Of a stretch of 47,613 nucleotides of DNA, positions 37,698-47,613 are shown piece by piece. This DNA is from Deltaproteobacteria bacterium (GTDB lineage: Bacteria > Desulfobacterota > Syntrophia > Syntrophales > JAIPED01), in contig JAIPED010000007.1 of assembly GCA_021737325.1 (NCBI GenBank), forward strand, positions 1 through 47,613, given 5' to 3'. A model generated the notes under the pieces. That model saw only the letters and a list, made by a program, of their open reading frames with translations. It was not told where the DNA came from and made no database searches. Positions within the stretch are counted from its first letter, which is position 1; every line of letters starts with the position of its first letter. A program made the position numbers and the translations under genes.

Positions 37698-39278
37698 ATG
37701 CAATTGTTTGCTTTATCTTCCTCGCGAATTATGAAGGGGTTGCGCCATCCCTATTCCTTGGCGGCATTCTCTGGTGTACTGTTTGCCCTTTCGTTTCCGA
37801 CCTATAGCATTTTTATCAGCGCATGGATTTTTTTGGTTCCGCTACTCTTCGCGTTGCCAGAAAAATCATCTCAGGATGCCGCTCGTTTAGGTTTTGTGGC
37901 GGGATTTTTAGGTAACCTTGGGGTAGTGTACTGGGTGGTACACTCCGTGCATGTTTACGGCAATGTCCCCTTATTCTTTAGCATTATTGTTATGTTGGTG
38001 CTGGTTACTTACCTTGCTTTTTACTTCAGCGCCTTTGCCGTTATCGCCTCACATTTTTTGGTTTTCCCTCATTTGCTTCCCTTTGTGTTGGCGTTTGCCT
38101 GGGTGTTGCTGGAGTACGCCAAGGGTCTTTTATTCACTGGATTTCCCTGGGAAAACCTTGGCTATTCGCAAATGCCAATGTTGCCGCTGGTGCAAATCGC
38201 CGATATTGGTGGAGTTTATGTGGTTTCGTTTTTGGTGGTCTTTGCTAACAGTAGCTTGTTCCTCGCACTTGCCTATGTGGGGCGCAAAATGATTAAATGC
38301 ATTTATACTCTTCTGGCTCTCCTCTTAATAGCAGGAACCCTAGCCTATGGATCGTTCCAGTTAAATTACTTTCACGATGTGGTTGATCTTCGCATGGACA
38401 ACGGCATTCCTGTGGCTCTCCTGCAGGGAAATATCCCTCAAGATATTAAGTGGGAGCCTAGCCAACAGGAGCATACCATCCAGCGGTATCGCTCCCTTGC
38501 AACTAAGGCAAACATCAGCAAGGGGATTATCGTATTCCCTGAAGCCGCAATGCCGTTTTTGCTTGATAGACAAGAAGACTACAAAGCTATAATCACCGAG
38601 GTGATGCGGAGTTCAGCAAGTTGGGGAATAGTAGGTAGCCTCGCTCTTCAGAGCGAAACTCCTCTGTCCGTTAGTAACAGCGCTTTTGTCATCTCTCCTG
38701 CGGGCAAAATAACCGAGCGCTACGACAAGGTGCATCTGGTTCCTTTCGGCGAGTATGTTCCTCGCTGGGTCCCCTTTGTGCAAAAGCTGGTTGCGGGTAT
38801 CGGTGATATTCAGCCCGGCACGGATTTTCGCGCCGTGCAGGTGGGCAATATTGCGGCAGGTATCCTCATTTGTTACGAAACGATTTTTCCGGCAATTGCA
38901 CGAGAATATGTTCTGGGCGGGGCAACTTTACTCGTTAGCATAACTAATGATGGCTGGTTTGGGAACACCTCTGCTCCCTTTCAGCATATGAATATGGCCA
39001 CCATGCGGGCGATTGAATCGCGCCGCTTTTTGCTCCGCGTCGCCAACACCGGCATTAGTGCCATCGTATCCCCCACGGGGAAAATCCTTGCCAAAACAGA
39101 AGTTTTTGAAACGGCCCTTCTTGTTGGCAACATTGTTCCCTTGACGAAGACGAGCATTTATTCTCGGCACGGAGATTGGTTCGTGTTTTTCTGTTTATTA
39201 GGAATCTCACTTGCGTGGATAGCTAAACTGATATACCTGCGGAGCAAAAGAATAGCGGGAGCAAAAGATGGCAGATAA
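37698..39278 (+). CDS. lnt: Apolipoprotein N-acyltransferase
   Basis: Multi-TM N-terminus, nitrilase domain VALLQGNIPQDIKW...IVFPEAAMPF...RYDKVHLVPFGEYVP...GILICYETIFP. Confidence 0.95.
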   Translation: MQLFALSSSRIMKGLRHPYSLAAFSGVLFALSFPTYSIFISAWIFLVPLLFALPEKSSQDAARLGFVAGFLGNLGVVYWVVHSVHVYGNVPLFFSIIVMLVLVTYLAFYFSAFAVIASHFLVFPHLLPFVLAFAWVLLEYAKGLLFTGFPWENLGYSQMPMLPLVQIADIGGVYVVSFLVVFANSSLFLALAYVGRKMIKCIYTLLALLLIAGTLAYGSFQLNYFHDVVDLRMDNGIPVALLQGNIPQDIKWEPSQQEHTIQRYRSLATKANISKGIIVFPEAAMPFLLDRQEDYKAIITEVMRSSASWGIVGSLALQSETPLSVSNSAFVISPAGKITERYDKVHLVPFGEYVPRWVPFVQKLVAGIGDIQPGTDFRAVQVGNIAAGILICYETIFPAIAREYVLGGATLLVSITNDGWFGNTSAPFQHMNMATMRAIESRRFLLRVANTGISAIVSPTGKILAKTEVFETALLVGNIVPLTKTSIYSRHGDWFVFFCLLGISLAWIAKLIYLRSKRIAGAKDGR

Positions 39279-40372
39279 TTTAATTGAAGAATTAGACTCG
39301 TTGGTAAAAAGAATGTGGCGGGTGGGGAGCTGTCTTTGACATCGCGGGTAAAGAAAAAGAAATCACTCGTCTAAACACACTTACGCAGGCGGATTCTTTC
39401 TGGAACGATGCCAATGTGGCGCGGGAAGTTTTGCGTAGCAAAACGCGCATGGAGGAGGTCGTTCACAATTGGAAAGCGCATGTGCACAAGCTTTCCGAGA
39501 CTCTCTCCCTCTGTGAAATGGCAAGCGCCGAAGACGATGCGGAGGTCCTTGCCGATATTTCCCTTGCCTTCAATGCGCTGGTAACTAGCGTGCGGCAGGA
39601 AGAGCTCAAGCTCATGCTCGGAAGCGAAGATGATTCGGGCAATGCGATAATGGCTATTAATGCGGGAGCGGGAGGAACAGAGTCTCAAGATTGGGTAGAA
39701 ATGCTCTTGAGGATGTATCTCCGCTGGGCCGAGGGGAGAGGATTTTTGACCTCGGTTGTTGATTTGCTCCCTGGGGACGAAGCTGGAATTAAAAATGTTA
39801 CCATCACCATCGCAGGCGATTATGCCTACGGTTATGCAAAAGCAGAAACCGGCATCCATCGCCTCGTGCGTATCTCTCCTTTTGACACCAGTGGCAGGCG
39901 ACATACCTCGTTTGCCTCCGTTTTTGTTTCCCCTGAAATTGACGAGGATATCACCGTAGAGATTGACGATAACGACCTACGCATTGACACCTACCGTGCG
40001 ACAGGAGCGGGGGGGCAACATGTCAATAAAACGGATTCTGCGGTGCGGATAACGCACCTGCCGACAGGAATTGTGGCACAGTGTCAAAATGAGCGCTCGC
40101 AACATAAAAATCGGGCGATGGCGCTCAAAATACTGCGATCTCGCCTGTATGAAATGAAGCTTCAAGAGCAACAAGACAAAAATGATGAAGCCAACAAGAC
40201 TAAAAAGGACATTGGATGGGGAAGTCAGATTCGTTCTTACATTTTGCATCCCTACAAGATGGTAAAGGATCACCGTACCAATTTTGAAGTGGGCAACACC
40301 CAAAAAATTCTCGATGGCGATATTGACGATTTGATTGAGGCTTATCTTTTGGCACGCCAACATCGCGACTAA
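39268..40372 (+). CDS. prfB: Peptide chain release factor 2 with programmed +1 frameshift
   Basis: Zero frame ATG 39268...GSCL then CTT TGA C (TGA 39337-39339) preceded by GGTGGGGAG; +1 frame gives DIAGKEKEITRLNTL...NAGAGGTESQDWVEMLLRMY...RATGAGGQHVNKTDSAVRITHLPTGI. Confidence 0.95.
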
Positions 40373-40736
40373 CAATCAGAAAGCCCACCGCATGAGCGCA
40401 ACTCTTCATTAGCCATGGTCCTTTTTGCTCTGCTGGAAACCCTTGGCAAGACACTTGCGCGACAACCATTGGGATGTAGCACTATAAAGCATAGCAGCAA
40501 CTCAGGAAAAGATAGACATAATCGTTGCGATACCTTGTGTGTTTTGCGAAGAGCACGGAAAGAGCAAGCACAAAACCGTTGCGCAAGGGGCTTATGCGCG
40601 TGGTGTTTGGCTAGGCATCCTCAGAAAGAGAGGTAAAGCGCGAAGGGACCGTAGTAAGCCCCAGAAATTGCATGCCCAAAATAGTCCAACCACCGCGAGC
40701 CATTGTCAGCTCCTGAGCCTTTTTTACTGGCATTTC

Positions 40737-41209
40737 AAAGACTCTTGCACAACTGTACCTCTTTGCTTCCGACCGTCATTCCCGCGAAAGCGGGAATCCA
40801 GATGTGTTTGAAATATTTCAGTTATTTTTTTAAATTGATGAGCCTTTTCTTCCGTTGGTGTTTGCTGAACGAGTTGCGCAAGGGTCTTATTTCATGATGT
40901 CATCTCGCATGAACTTCCCCGAACCATCTTTGTTTTGCCCGATGGGTGATGAACACGCAACGCCCCTTCGCAAGGATAACGGGAGGGACTTCTTCTTTAT
41001 AAGACCACCGCACAACCTATTCCTCCAAGCAGTAACAAAAGAAGGAGCTTGTCTTCTGGTTAAAAATAATCAAAACATTTCAAGCACATCTGGATGCGTC
41101 ATTCTATTGCATTTTGTTTTTTGCGGTTGCCCGCTGAAGCCTGCACTCGTGAAAACGGGTGCGGGAATGACGGTCGGAAGCAAAGAGGTACAGTTGTGCA
41201 AGAGTCTTT
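40737..41209. repeat. Repeat element bounded by 49-bp perfect inverted repeats
   Basis: aaagactcttgcacaactgtacctctttgcttccgaccgtcattcccgc (40737-40785) is the exact reverse complement of 41161-41209. Confidence 0.93.
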
Positions 41210-41330
41210 CTTTGATAATAATCGCTACTGGGAGAAGCAAAATCGCCTTGCAAAGGCATTGATGTTGATATAGGCGCCGTGCGGTTTGCTGGCGGGCAAG
41301 CTCGTGGGTGCCGCCAGGCGTAACAAGAAG

Positions 41331-41406
41331 GGGCCCTTAGCTCAGCTGGTAGAGCAACTGACTCTTAATCAGTAGGTTGTCGGTTCGACCCCGACAGGGC
41401 TCACCA
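41331..41406 (+). tRNA. tRNA-Lys (CTT)
   Basis: 76 nt cloverleaf, anticodon loop CTCTTAA, encoded CCA. Confidence 0.96.
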
Positions 41407-41413
41407 ATTTTTC

Positions 41414-41434
41414 AGGGCTTCCTGTGGAAGCCCT
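41414..41434 (+). terminator. Hairpin terminator after tRNA-Lys
   Basis: agggcttc ctgtg gaagccct followed by tctgttt. Confidence 0.7.
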
Positions 41435-41549
41435 TCTGTTTAACAGCATTTGTTGTTTCGGGTTTTGCGCTGTGGATGCCGCCATACACTTGTTGACACC
41501 TCTCACCTTTCACCTATAGTGTTAAAGATAACTTAAGGATTGTCCATAA

Positions 41550-43349
41550 ATGTTAGATCATATTCGTAATTTTAGTATCATTGCACACATTGATCACGGC
41601 AAATCAACCCTTGCAGATCGCCTGATTATGCTCACTGGTGCCTGCGATGCCCGTTTATACAAGGAGCAAATGCTCGACAGCATGGATATTGAACGAGAGC
41701 GGGGCATAACAATCAAAAGCCAAGCCATAACAATTGCTTATACAGCCCTAGATGGCAACACTTATAGCCTTAACTTGATTGATACCCCAGGGCATGTTGA
41801 TTTCTCCTACGAGGTTTCCCGTTCATTAGCCTCCTGCGAAGGGGTCTTGCTCCTCATTGATGCCGCCCAGGGAGTTCAGGCTCAGACCATTGCGAACCTT
41901 TATTTGGCGATGGAACATAATTTAACGATAATTCCCGTTATCAATAAAATAGACCTACCTTCCGCTGACATCCCCCGGGTAATGGAACAAATTGATAACG
42001 AGCTAGGCCTTGATTCTACAGGCGCGTTGCAGTGTTCCGCAAAAGCAGGAATCGGCATTGACGCTATTTTGGAAGCTATTGTTACGCGGATTCCTCCACC
42101 AAGGGGCAATGCCCACTCCCCTCTCGCGGCGCTAATTTTTGATGCCCACTACGATGCTTTTCGCGGCACGGTAATCAATTGCCGCATCTTTGACGGCACG
42201 GTAAAAGCGGGCGATATTATTAAGCTGATGTTTAATAATTCCCAGTATCGTGTTGAAGAAGTTGGCTTTTTTGGATTAACTAGAGAAAAGCGAGATATGT
42301 TTTCCGCAGGAGAAGTGGGCTACATCATCGCGGGAGTAAAAACTGTCGCCGATGTGAGCATTGGCGATACCATCACCCGTGAAGACAAGCCTTGTAGCGC
42401 TCCACTGCCAGGCTTCAAGGAAGTAAAACCCGTTGTTTTTGCCTCCATTTACCCCATTGCTGCTGACGATTACGAGGACTTGGCAGTTGCTGTTGAAAAA
42501 TATAAGCTTAACGATGCCGCATTTGTTTACGAAAAAGATTCATCGGTTGCCCTTGGCCAAGGGTTTCGTTGCGGTTTTTTGGGTCTGCTCCATCTGGACA
42601 TTGTGCAGGAGCGGTTAGAGCGGGAGTACGATCTTTCCATTATTCTTTCCGTTCCCAGTGTTCGCTACCGTTTTTTGCTCAGGGATGGCACAGAAGTGTT
42701 CGTTGATAACCCTTCCCACTACCCAAATCCGGGCACTGTTGCAAAATCTGATGAACCCTACATCCGCGCCTCCATGATGCTTCCCGATAGATATGTCGGA
42801 GTGGTGATGACGCTATGCATTGAAAAGCGAGGCTTGAATTCAATCCTCAACTACACCAGCCCCGGTAGGGCGGAGCTAACATTTGATATGCCCCTTGCTG
42901 AAGTCATCTATGACTTTTATGATCGTTTCAAATCCGTTACCCAAGGTTACGGCTCCTTCGATTACGATGTTAGTGACTATCGCGAGAGTAATCTGGTTTT
43001 GCTGGATATCCTGGTTAATGGCGAAAAGGTGGATGCACTCTCGCAAATCGTCCACCGCGACAGAGCTAGAGGGAGAGGTATCCAAGCTTGTGAGCGCCTC
43101 AAGGAAGAGATTCCTCGCCAGATGTTCAAAATAGCCATACAGGGAGCGATTGGCGGAGAAATTGTTGCGCGTACAACGATAGCTCCCTTTCGTAAGGATG
43201 TTACGGCAAAATGCTACGGGGGAGATATAAACAGGAAGCGCAAGCTTCTAGAAAAGCAACGCAAGGGTAAAAAGCGCATGAAAATGATAGGTTCCGTGAG
43301 CATACCGCAAAGCGCTTTTCTGGCTGTGTTAAAATCGGATGAGGACTGA
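41550..43349 (+). CDS. lepA: Elongation factor 4
   Basis: IRNFSIIAHIDHGKSTLADRLI...DTPGHVDFSYEVSRSLASCEGVLLLIDAAQGVQAQT...NKIDLPSAD; KRKLLEKQRKGKKRMK. Confidence 0.98.
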   Translation: MLDHIRNFSIIAHIDHGKSTLADRLIMLTGACDARLYKEQMLDSMDIERERGITIKSQAITIAYTALDGNTYSLNLIDTPGHVDFSYEVSRSLASCEGVLLLIDAAQGVQAQTIANLYLAMEHNLTIIPVINKIDLPSADIPRVMEQIDNELGLDSTGALQCSAKAGIGIDAILEAIVTRIPPPRGNAHSPLAALIFDAHYDAFRGTVINCRIFDGTVKAGDIIKLMFNNSQYRVEEVGFFGLTREKRDMFSAGEVGYIIAGVKTVADVSIGDTITREDKPCSAPLPGFKEVKPVVFASIYPIAADDYEDLAVAVEKYKLNDAAFVYEKDSSVALGQGFRCGFLGLLHLDIVQERLEREYDLSIILSVPSVRYRFLLRDGTEVFVDNPSHYPNPGTVAKSDEPYIRASMMLPDRYVGVVMTLCIEKRGLNSILNYTSPGRAELTFDMPLAEVIYDFYDRFKSVTQGYGSFDYDVSDYRESNLVLLDILVNGEKVDALSQIVHRDRARGRGIQACERLKEEIPRQMFKIAIQGAIGGEIVARTTIAPFRKDVTAKCYGGDINRKRKLLEKQRKGKKRMKMIGSVSIPQSAFLAVLKSDED

Positions 43350-44487
43350 TAACCTTTCATCGTCCCCACCCGCAGGGCTTTACATCCATATTCCCTTTTG
43401 TCAGACAAAATGCCCGTACTGCGATTTTTACTCCATCACCGATACGGCACTGCTCCCTTCTTTTCTTCAGTGTTTGCAGCGCGAAATGGAATTGCATGCT
43501 GATATCTTTACTTGTTTTGACTCGATTTACATCGGTGGAGGAACACCATCCTTGCTCTCCATCCAACAAATGGATGCGTTGCTGACAAAAATCCATGCCA
43601 TTTTCCATATCGCCACCGACGCTGAGATAACGGTGGAGATAAACCCTGCGGACTGGAAAGGTGAGGAGCTGCGAGCTCTGCGCCATTGTGGTGTCAACAG
43701 GTTGAACATTGGCGTTCAATCACTAGTTAATGAACCCTTGCTGGGACGGCGACACAGCACGGCGGACGCTATTAACACCATAGAAAATGCATTGAATGCC
43801 AATTTTAAGAATATTGGCGCTGACATGATCTATGGGCTACCCCAACAAACATTAACCCAATGGCGGCAATCTTTAACGAAAATCCTTGATTTTCCACTGC
43901 AACATCTTTCCTGCTATCAACTTGAGGTAAAGGCGGAAACACCCATGGGCAAGCTCCTTGCGCAGGGCGGATTGACCCTCCTGCCAGAGGAAGCACAAAG
44001 AGACTTCTTTTTTCTCACCGCTGACCTACTAGAAGCATCGGGGTACCTTCATTACGAGGTTTCCAACTTTGCCCAGGGAGCCAACTTTGCCTCCCGGCAT
44101 AACCAAAAATACTGGGAGCATCTTCCCTATCTTGGCGTTGGACCCGCGGCACATTCTTTCTCCCAGGGACGGCGTTGGAACAATTTCGCCCATGTCATCA
44201 CCTATTGCCAGTCGGTAAAGGAAGGCCAATTACCTGTGGAACAACAGGAGGTGATGGATAAGCAAGACCTTCTGCGAGAGGCGATTTTTTTGGGTATTCG
44301 CACCAAAAAGGGCATAGAGGTAGAGGCGCTAAGGCGGCGCCACCTAGTGGATATCCTCCAAGAAAGAAAAGCCTTGATAAAAGCGCTAGAGCAAGCGGGG
44401 CTTATTGTTATTCATGGCACGCACCTCTCCCCCACCCGTGATGGCCTCGCGGTTGCCGACGGCATCGCCCTTCTGTTCGACTATTAG
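43339..44487 (+). CDS. hemW: Radical SAM haem chaperone HemW (HemN-like)
   Basis: GLYIHIPFCQTKCPYCDFYS...SIYIGGGTPSLL...GVNRLNIGVQSL; overlaps lepA end. Confidence 0.95.
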   Translation: MRTDNLSSSPPAGLYIHIPFCQTKCPYCDFYSITDTALLPSFLQCLQREMELHADIFTCFDSIYIGGGTPSLLSIQQMDALLTKIHAIFHIATDAEITVEINPADWKGEELRALRHCGVNRLNIGVQSLVNEPLLGRRHSTADAINTIENALNANFKNIGADMIYGLPQQTLTQWRQSLTKILDFPLQHLSCYQLEVKAETPMGKLLAQGGLTLLPEEAQRDFFFLTADLLEASGYLHYEVSNFAQGANFASRHNQKYWEHLPYLGVGPAAHSFSQGRRWNNFAHVITYCQSVKEGQLPVEQQEVMDKQDLLREAIFLGIRTKKGIEVEALRRRHLVDILQERKALIKALEQAGLIVIHGTHLSPTRDGLAVADGIALLFDY

Positions 44488-44843
44488 AGGACCTTGCACA
44501 ATCTTGCATAAACAGTTCGTCAGCATAGCGCCTAATTGTTAAAAATGACATCAGCACCTTTCTCCTAGTTGCCCGCGACCAGTGAGGGCAATCCCAGAGG
44601 GCAACGATCGCAAATTTTTGACGCAATTCTGGGGAGATAAGCTCCCAAAATCCGCATTATCCCACCTACCGCGATGATGAGGGGAGATCACGCCCACTAA
44701 CAACAGTGGAGGGCTTGTTGCTTGACCTTGTTTAATGGCGCTGGAGGTGTGAACAATCGCTGTTGCGGAAGCATAGCCTTAGATTGACAATACCAGCCGT
44801 TTTTGTTAGCCGAATCTCCAACAAAAAAAGGGAGGAAAGAGTG

Positions 44844-46544
44844 ATGGCTGATTCTGTGTATTTGTCTAAACCGTGGTTAAAATCCTACGAACCTGGTGTT
44901 CCCGAAAAGATGGATTTCCGCAAGGTTTGTGTTTCCGAGTTTCTGGAGGAGACGACTGCCAAGTTTCCCACGAATGATGCTCTTGTCTTTCAGGGATACA
45001 AAATGAACTTCCAAGAAATGAACGACATGGTCAATTCGTTTGCCGCTAAGCTCACCGAATTTGGGATTAAAAAAGGTGATGCAGTGGCAATTCTTCTCCC
45101 TAACAGTGTCCCCTGTGTCATCGCTTTCTACGCGACCCTTCGTATAGGCGCGATTGTTGTCATGAACAATCCTCTCTATTCCGATGTTGAGCTTGAACAT
45201 CAATTCAACGATTCTGGTTCCAAGGCGTTGATAACCATTGATCTGCTCGCCAACCGGATGATTGATCTACGCAAAAAAACGGGAATCAAACAGATAATTT
45301 ATACCTCCATGGGCGACTATCTTCCCTTCCCCAAGAGCATCCTCTTCCCGCTAGTGGCGAAGAAGAAGGGGCTTGCTCCCAAGAACGGGGTGAACCAAGC
45401 TAATGATCTCTATAAATGGAAGGACTGTGTCGCGACAAAAGCAAAACCCCCAAAGGTGACCGTAGGCTTTGAAGATATTGCGATGTATCAATACACGGGA
45501 GGAACAACGGGTGTTTCTAAGGGTGTCATGCTCACCCATGCGAACCTTTCCTGTCAAACACAGCAAATCCGTGCGTGGTTCCCCAAATTTGAGATGGGCA
45601 CGGATGTCATGTTAGGCGCACTTCCTTATTTCCATGTTTTCGGAATGAGCACTACGATGAACTTTGCTGTTTACATGGGGTGGGCTCAAGTTTTGATTCC
45701 TCGCCCCCAGCCTGAACCACTTTTGGAAGCAATCAAAAAATTCCGCCCGACATTCGTTCCGCTTGTCCCAACCATGTATATTGGTATTTTAGCGCATCCC
45801 AACCTAAAAAACACTGACATGAGTTGCATCAAAGGAGCCTTTTCCGGTAGCGCTCCTCTCCCTGTAGAAGTTATCAAAGAATTTGAATCTCTGACGGGGG
45901 CAGCGATTGTGGAAGGCTTTGGCATGACGGAAACAACACCCGTTACCCATATTAACCCCTTCGCTGGTGGCCTACGCAAGCCTGGAACAGTTGGCTTGCC
46001 GGTGACGAATACCCTAGCAAAGATTGTGGATTTGGAAGACGGTGTTACGGAATTGCCCGTTGGTGAGCGAGGGGAGCTAATAGTCAGCGGTCCCCAGATC
46101 ATGCTAGGCTATAAGGGCCGCCCAGAAGAAACGGCAAATACCCTAAAGAACGGCTGGATATACACAGGCGATATCGCCATCATGGATAAGGATGGCTATT
46201 TTTCCATAGTCGACCGTAAGAAGGATATGATCATTTCTGGAGGATATAATGTATATCCTCGTGATATTGATGAGGTTTATTACCTGCATCCCAAAGTACA
46301 AGAAGCTTGTTCCATCGGCATTCCTGATCCTAAGCGTGGTGAAAGCGTCAAGTTATTCATCGTGTTGAAGGAAGGGGTGACATCCTCACAAGAAGAGATT
46401 ATCGAATTTGGTAAGCAACATCTGGCGGCCTATAAGTTGCCGGTGGAAGTGGAGTTCCGTACGGAGCTACCCAAAACCAATGTCGGAAAGATTTTGCGCA
46501 AGGAGTTGCGCGCTCAAGAAATGGAAAAACGAAAGAATAAATAG
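44844..46544 (+). CDS. fadD: Long-chain fatty acid--CoA ligase
   Basis: YQYTGGTTGVSKGVMLTHANL, GFGMTETTPVTHINPF, GWIYTGDIAIMDKDGYFSIVDRKKDMIISGGYNVYPRDID; GGAGG RBS upstream of ATG 44844. Confidence 0.93.
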   Translation: MADSVYLSKPWLKSYEPGVPEKMDFRKVCVSEFLEETTAKFPTNDALVFQGYKMNFQEMNDMVNSFAAKLTEFGIKKGDAVAILLPNSVPCVIAFYATLRIGAIVVMNNPLYSDVELEHQFNDSGSKALITIDLLANRMIDLRKKTGIKQIIYTSMGDYLPFPKSILFPLVAKKKGLAPKNGVNQANDLYKWKDCVATKAKPPKVTVGFEDIAMYQYTGGTTGVSKGVMLTHANLSCQTQQIRAWFPKFEMGTDVMLGALPYFHVFGMSTTMNFAVYMGWAQVLIPRPQPEPLLEAIKKFRPTFVPLVPTMYIGILAHPNLKNTDMSCIKGAFSGSAPLPVEVIKEFESLTGAAIVEGFGMTETTPVTHINPFAGGLRKPGTVGLPVTNTLAKIVDLEDGVTELPVGERGELIVSGPQIMLGYKGRPEETANTLKNGWIYTGDIAIMDKDGYFSIVDRKKDMIISGGYNVYPRDIDEVYYLHPKVQEACSIGIPDPKRGESVKLFIVLKEGVTSSQEEIIEFGKQHLAAYKLPVEVEFRTELPKTNVGKILRKELRAQEMEKRKNK

Positions 46545-46548
46545 CTGT

Positions 46549-46992
46549 ATGCGCTTTGCACTAAACAAAACCGCCGCCACGATTGTGGTGGCGGTTTGCT
46601 TTTATGCGGTGGGATTATCTCTTAGCGAAAGCTTTTCCGCCCAGAGGGTTGTTCAAGGTCGTGATCCTGTCTCCATCATAGAGCGTCGGTTGTTACTAAT
46701 ATCGCAAAGGTTAACCGCTGTTGGCGATGTTGGGTATCTTGCCGAAGTTGATTACAATACCGCCAAAACGGCCGAGTATCGCCTCCAGGATGTGGAATAC
46801 ATTGCTAGGTACTACCTTGCTCAATACTCGTTGGCACCAACACGGGTATTTCATGCACCGAACCAAACCTTTGTGATCTCGCATTTCTTAGAAAGCTCCC
46901 CCGCTCTGTTGATAGAGGAAAGGGCAAGGCTTTATGGGCTTATTGCTGTTGAAGATTTTGGCAATGGAATAATATTATATCGGAAAAGATGA
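46549..46992 (+). CDS. Hypothetical secreted/membrane-anchored protein
   Basis: N-terminal hydrophobic segment ATIVVAVCFYAVGLSLSES; 147 aa; translationally coupled (ATGA) to the next gene. Confidence 0.65.
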   Translation: MRFALNKTAATIVVAVCFYAVGLSLSESFSAQRVVQGRDPVSIIERRLLLISQRLTAVGDVGYLAEVDYNTAKTAEYRLQDVEYIARYYLAQYSLAPTRVFHAPNQTFVISHFLESSPALLIEERARLYGLIAVEDFGNGIILYRKR

Positions 46993-47613
46993 CCCTATTT
47001 TTAGCCATTATGGTTCTTCTCGCACTGGGATACGGAACACTTGTGTTGCTGTTTCCCTCGGCGCTCACTCCCAATTTTTTTGTTTTGCGACTCTGTCTGG
47101 GCTGGGCAATCGGGCTGGGAATTTCTGGCGTACTCTTAATCACATCTCTCCTGTTGTGGCCCGAGCGCCTTGTTTATTATCCCCTGGCGGAAACGCTAGT
47201 CGCGGTTAGCCTCTGGGGCGTTATTTACCTGCGCCGAAAACATCTTGTCGGTAAAATTTTCCCGTCGCAGAGCCCCCCCTCGCTTGCACGGGATAAAAAA
47301 AGTCTTTTCTCTTTATTGGTACAGATCAGTTTTTGGCTCGCGCTTCTTGGTGCTAGTCTTTCTTTCCTTTTTCTTTTCTGGGAATCTCCTCATGGCAAGT
47401 GGGATGCTTGGACAATCTGGAATTTACATGCACGCTTCATTTTTCGTGGTGGGGCTAACTGGTATTCCTACATAACCCCCGAATTGCTCTGGAGTCATCC
47501 CGATTATCCGTTGCTTCTCCCTTTGGCCGTAGCGCGAGTCTGGTTATATGTGGGAACAGAAACTCAGGTAGCCCCAGCACTCATCGCGGGTATCTTTGGA
47601 CTAGCGACTACTG
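46989..47613 (+). CDS. Polytopic membrane protein (possible membrane glycosyltransferase), truncated by window end
   Basis: Frame from ATG 46989 is open to the window end: MTLFLAIMVLLALGYGTLVLLFPSALTP...WESPHGKWDAWTIWNLHARFIFRGGANWYSYITPELLWSHPDYPLLLPLAVARVW. Confidence 0.75.
   Translation, partial: MTLFLAIMVLLALGYGTLVLLFPSALTPNFFVLRLCLGWAIGLGISGVLLITSLLLWPERLVYYPLAETLVAVSLWGVIYLRRKHLVGKIFPSQSPPSLARDKKSLFSLLVQISFWLALLGASLSFLFLFWESPHGKWDAWTIWNLHARFIFRGGANWYSYITPELLWSHPDYPLLLPLAVARVWLYVGTETQVAPALIAGIFGLATT

Overview
This 47.6 kb window is mostly a dense bacterial chromosome of Gram-negative type. It carries envelope, lipid, tRNA and translation genes: katA, bactofilin, kdsB, thpR, cinA, pgpA, an M23/LysM hydrolase, tsaB, rseP, dxr, cdsA, uppS, holA, rpsU, tatA, rodZ, lnt, prfB with its programmed frameshift, lepA, hemW and fadD. 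There are six tRNA genes. The most unusual part is an accessory island at about 16.88-22.4 kb, all on the minus strand. Here three two-gene units are each followed by an imperfect palindrome with the layout of an integron attC site (16885-16956, 19213-19296, 20948-21019). The units are (i) a C5-cytosine methyltransferase plus a NotI-family-like restriction endonuclease, (ii) an uncharacterised small membrane-like protein plus a HEXXH metallopeptidase-like protein, and (iii) a CD-NTase lacking its catalytic N-terminus plus a Cap15-like 2TM/beta-barrel CBASS effector. No integron integrase is visible, so this looks like a CALIN-type (integrase-less) defence cassette array. The unit (ii) pair is my main candidate for an undescribed system. 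Other points of interest are a gene broken by a 22-bp tandem duplication, a repeat element bounded by 49-bp perfect inverted repeats, a dispersed intergenic repeat family, a 224-bp tandem repeat, a 21-bp in-frame tandem array inserted in an RTX-like gene remnant, and an 11-bp perfect hairpin inside a signal-peptide-coding region. All calls come from reading the sequence and the supplied ORFs; no database search was run.
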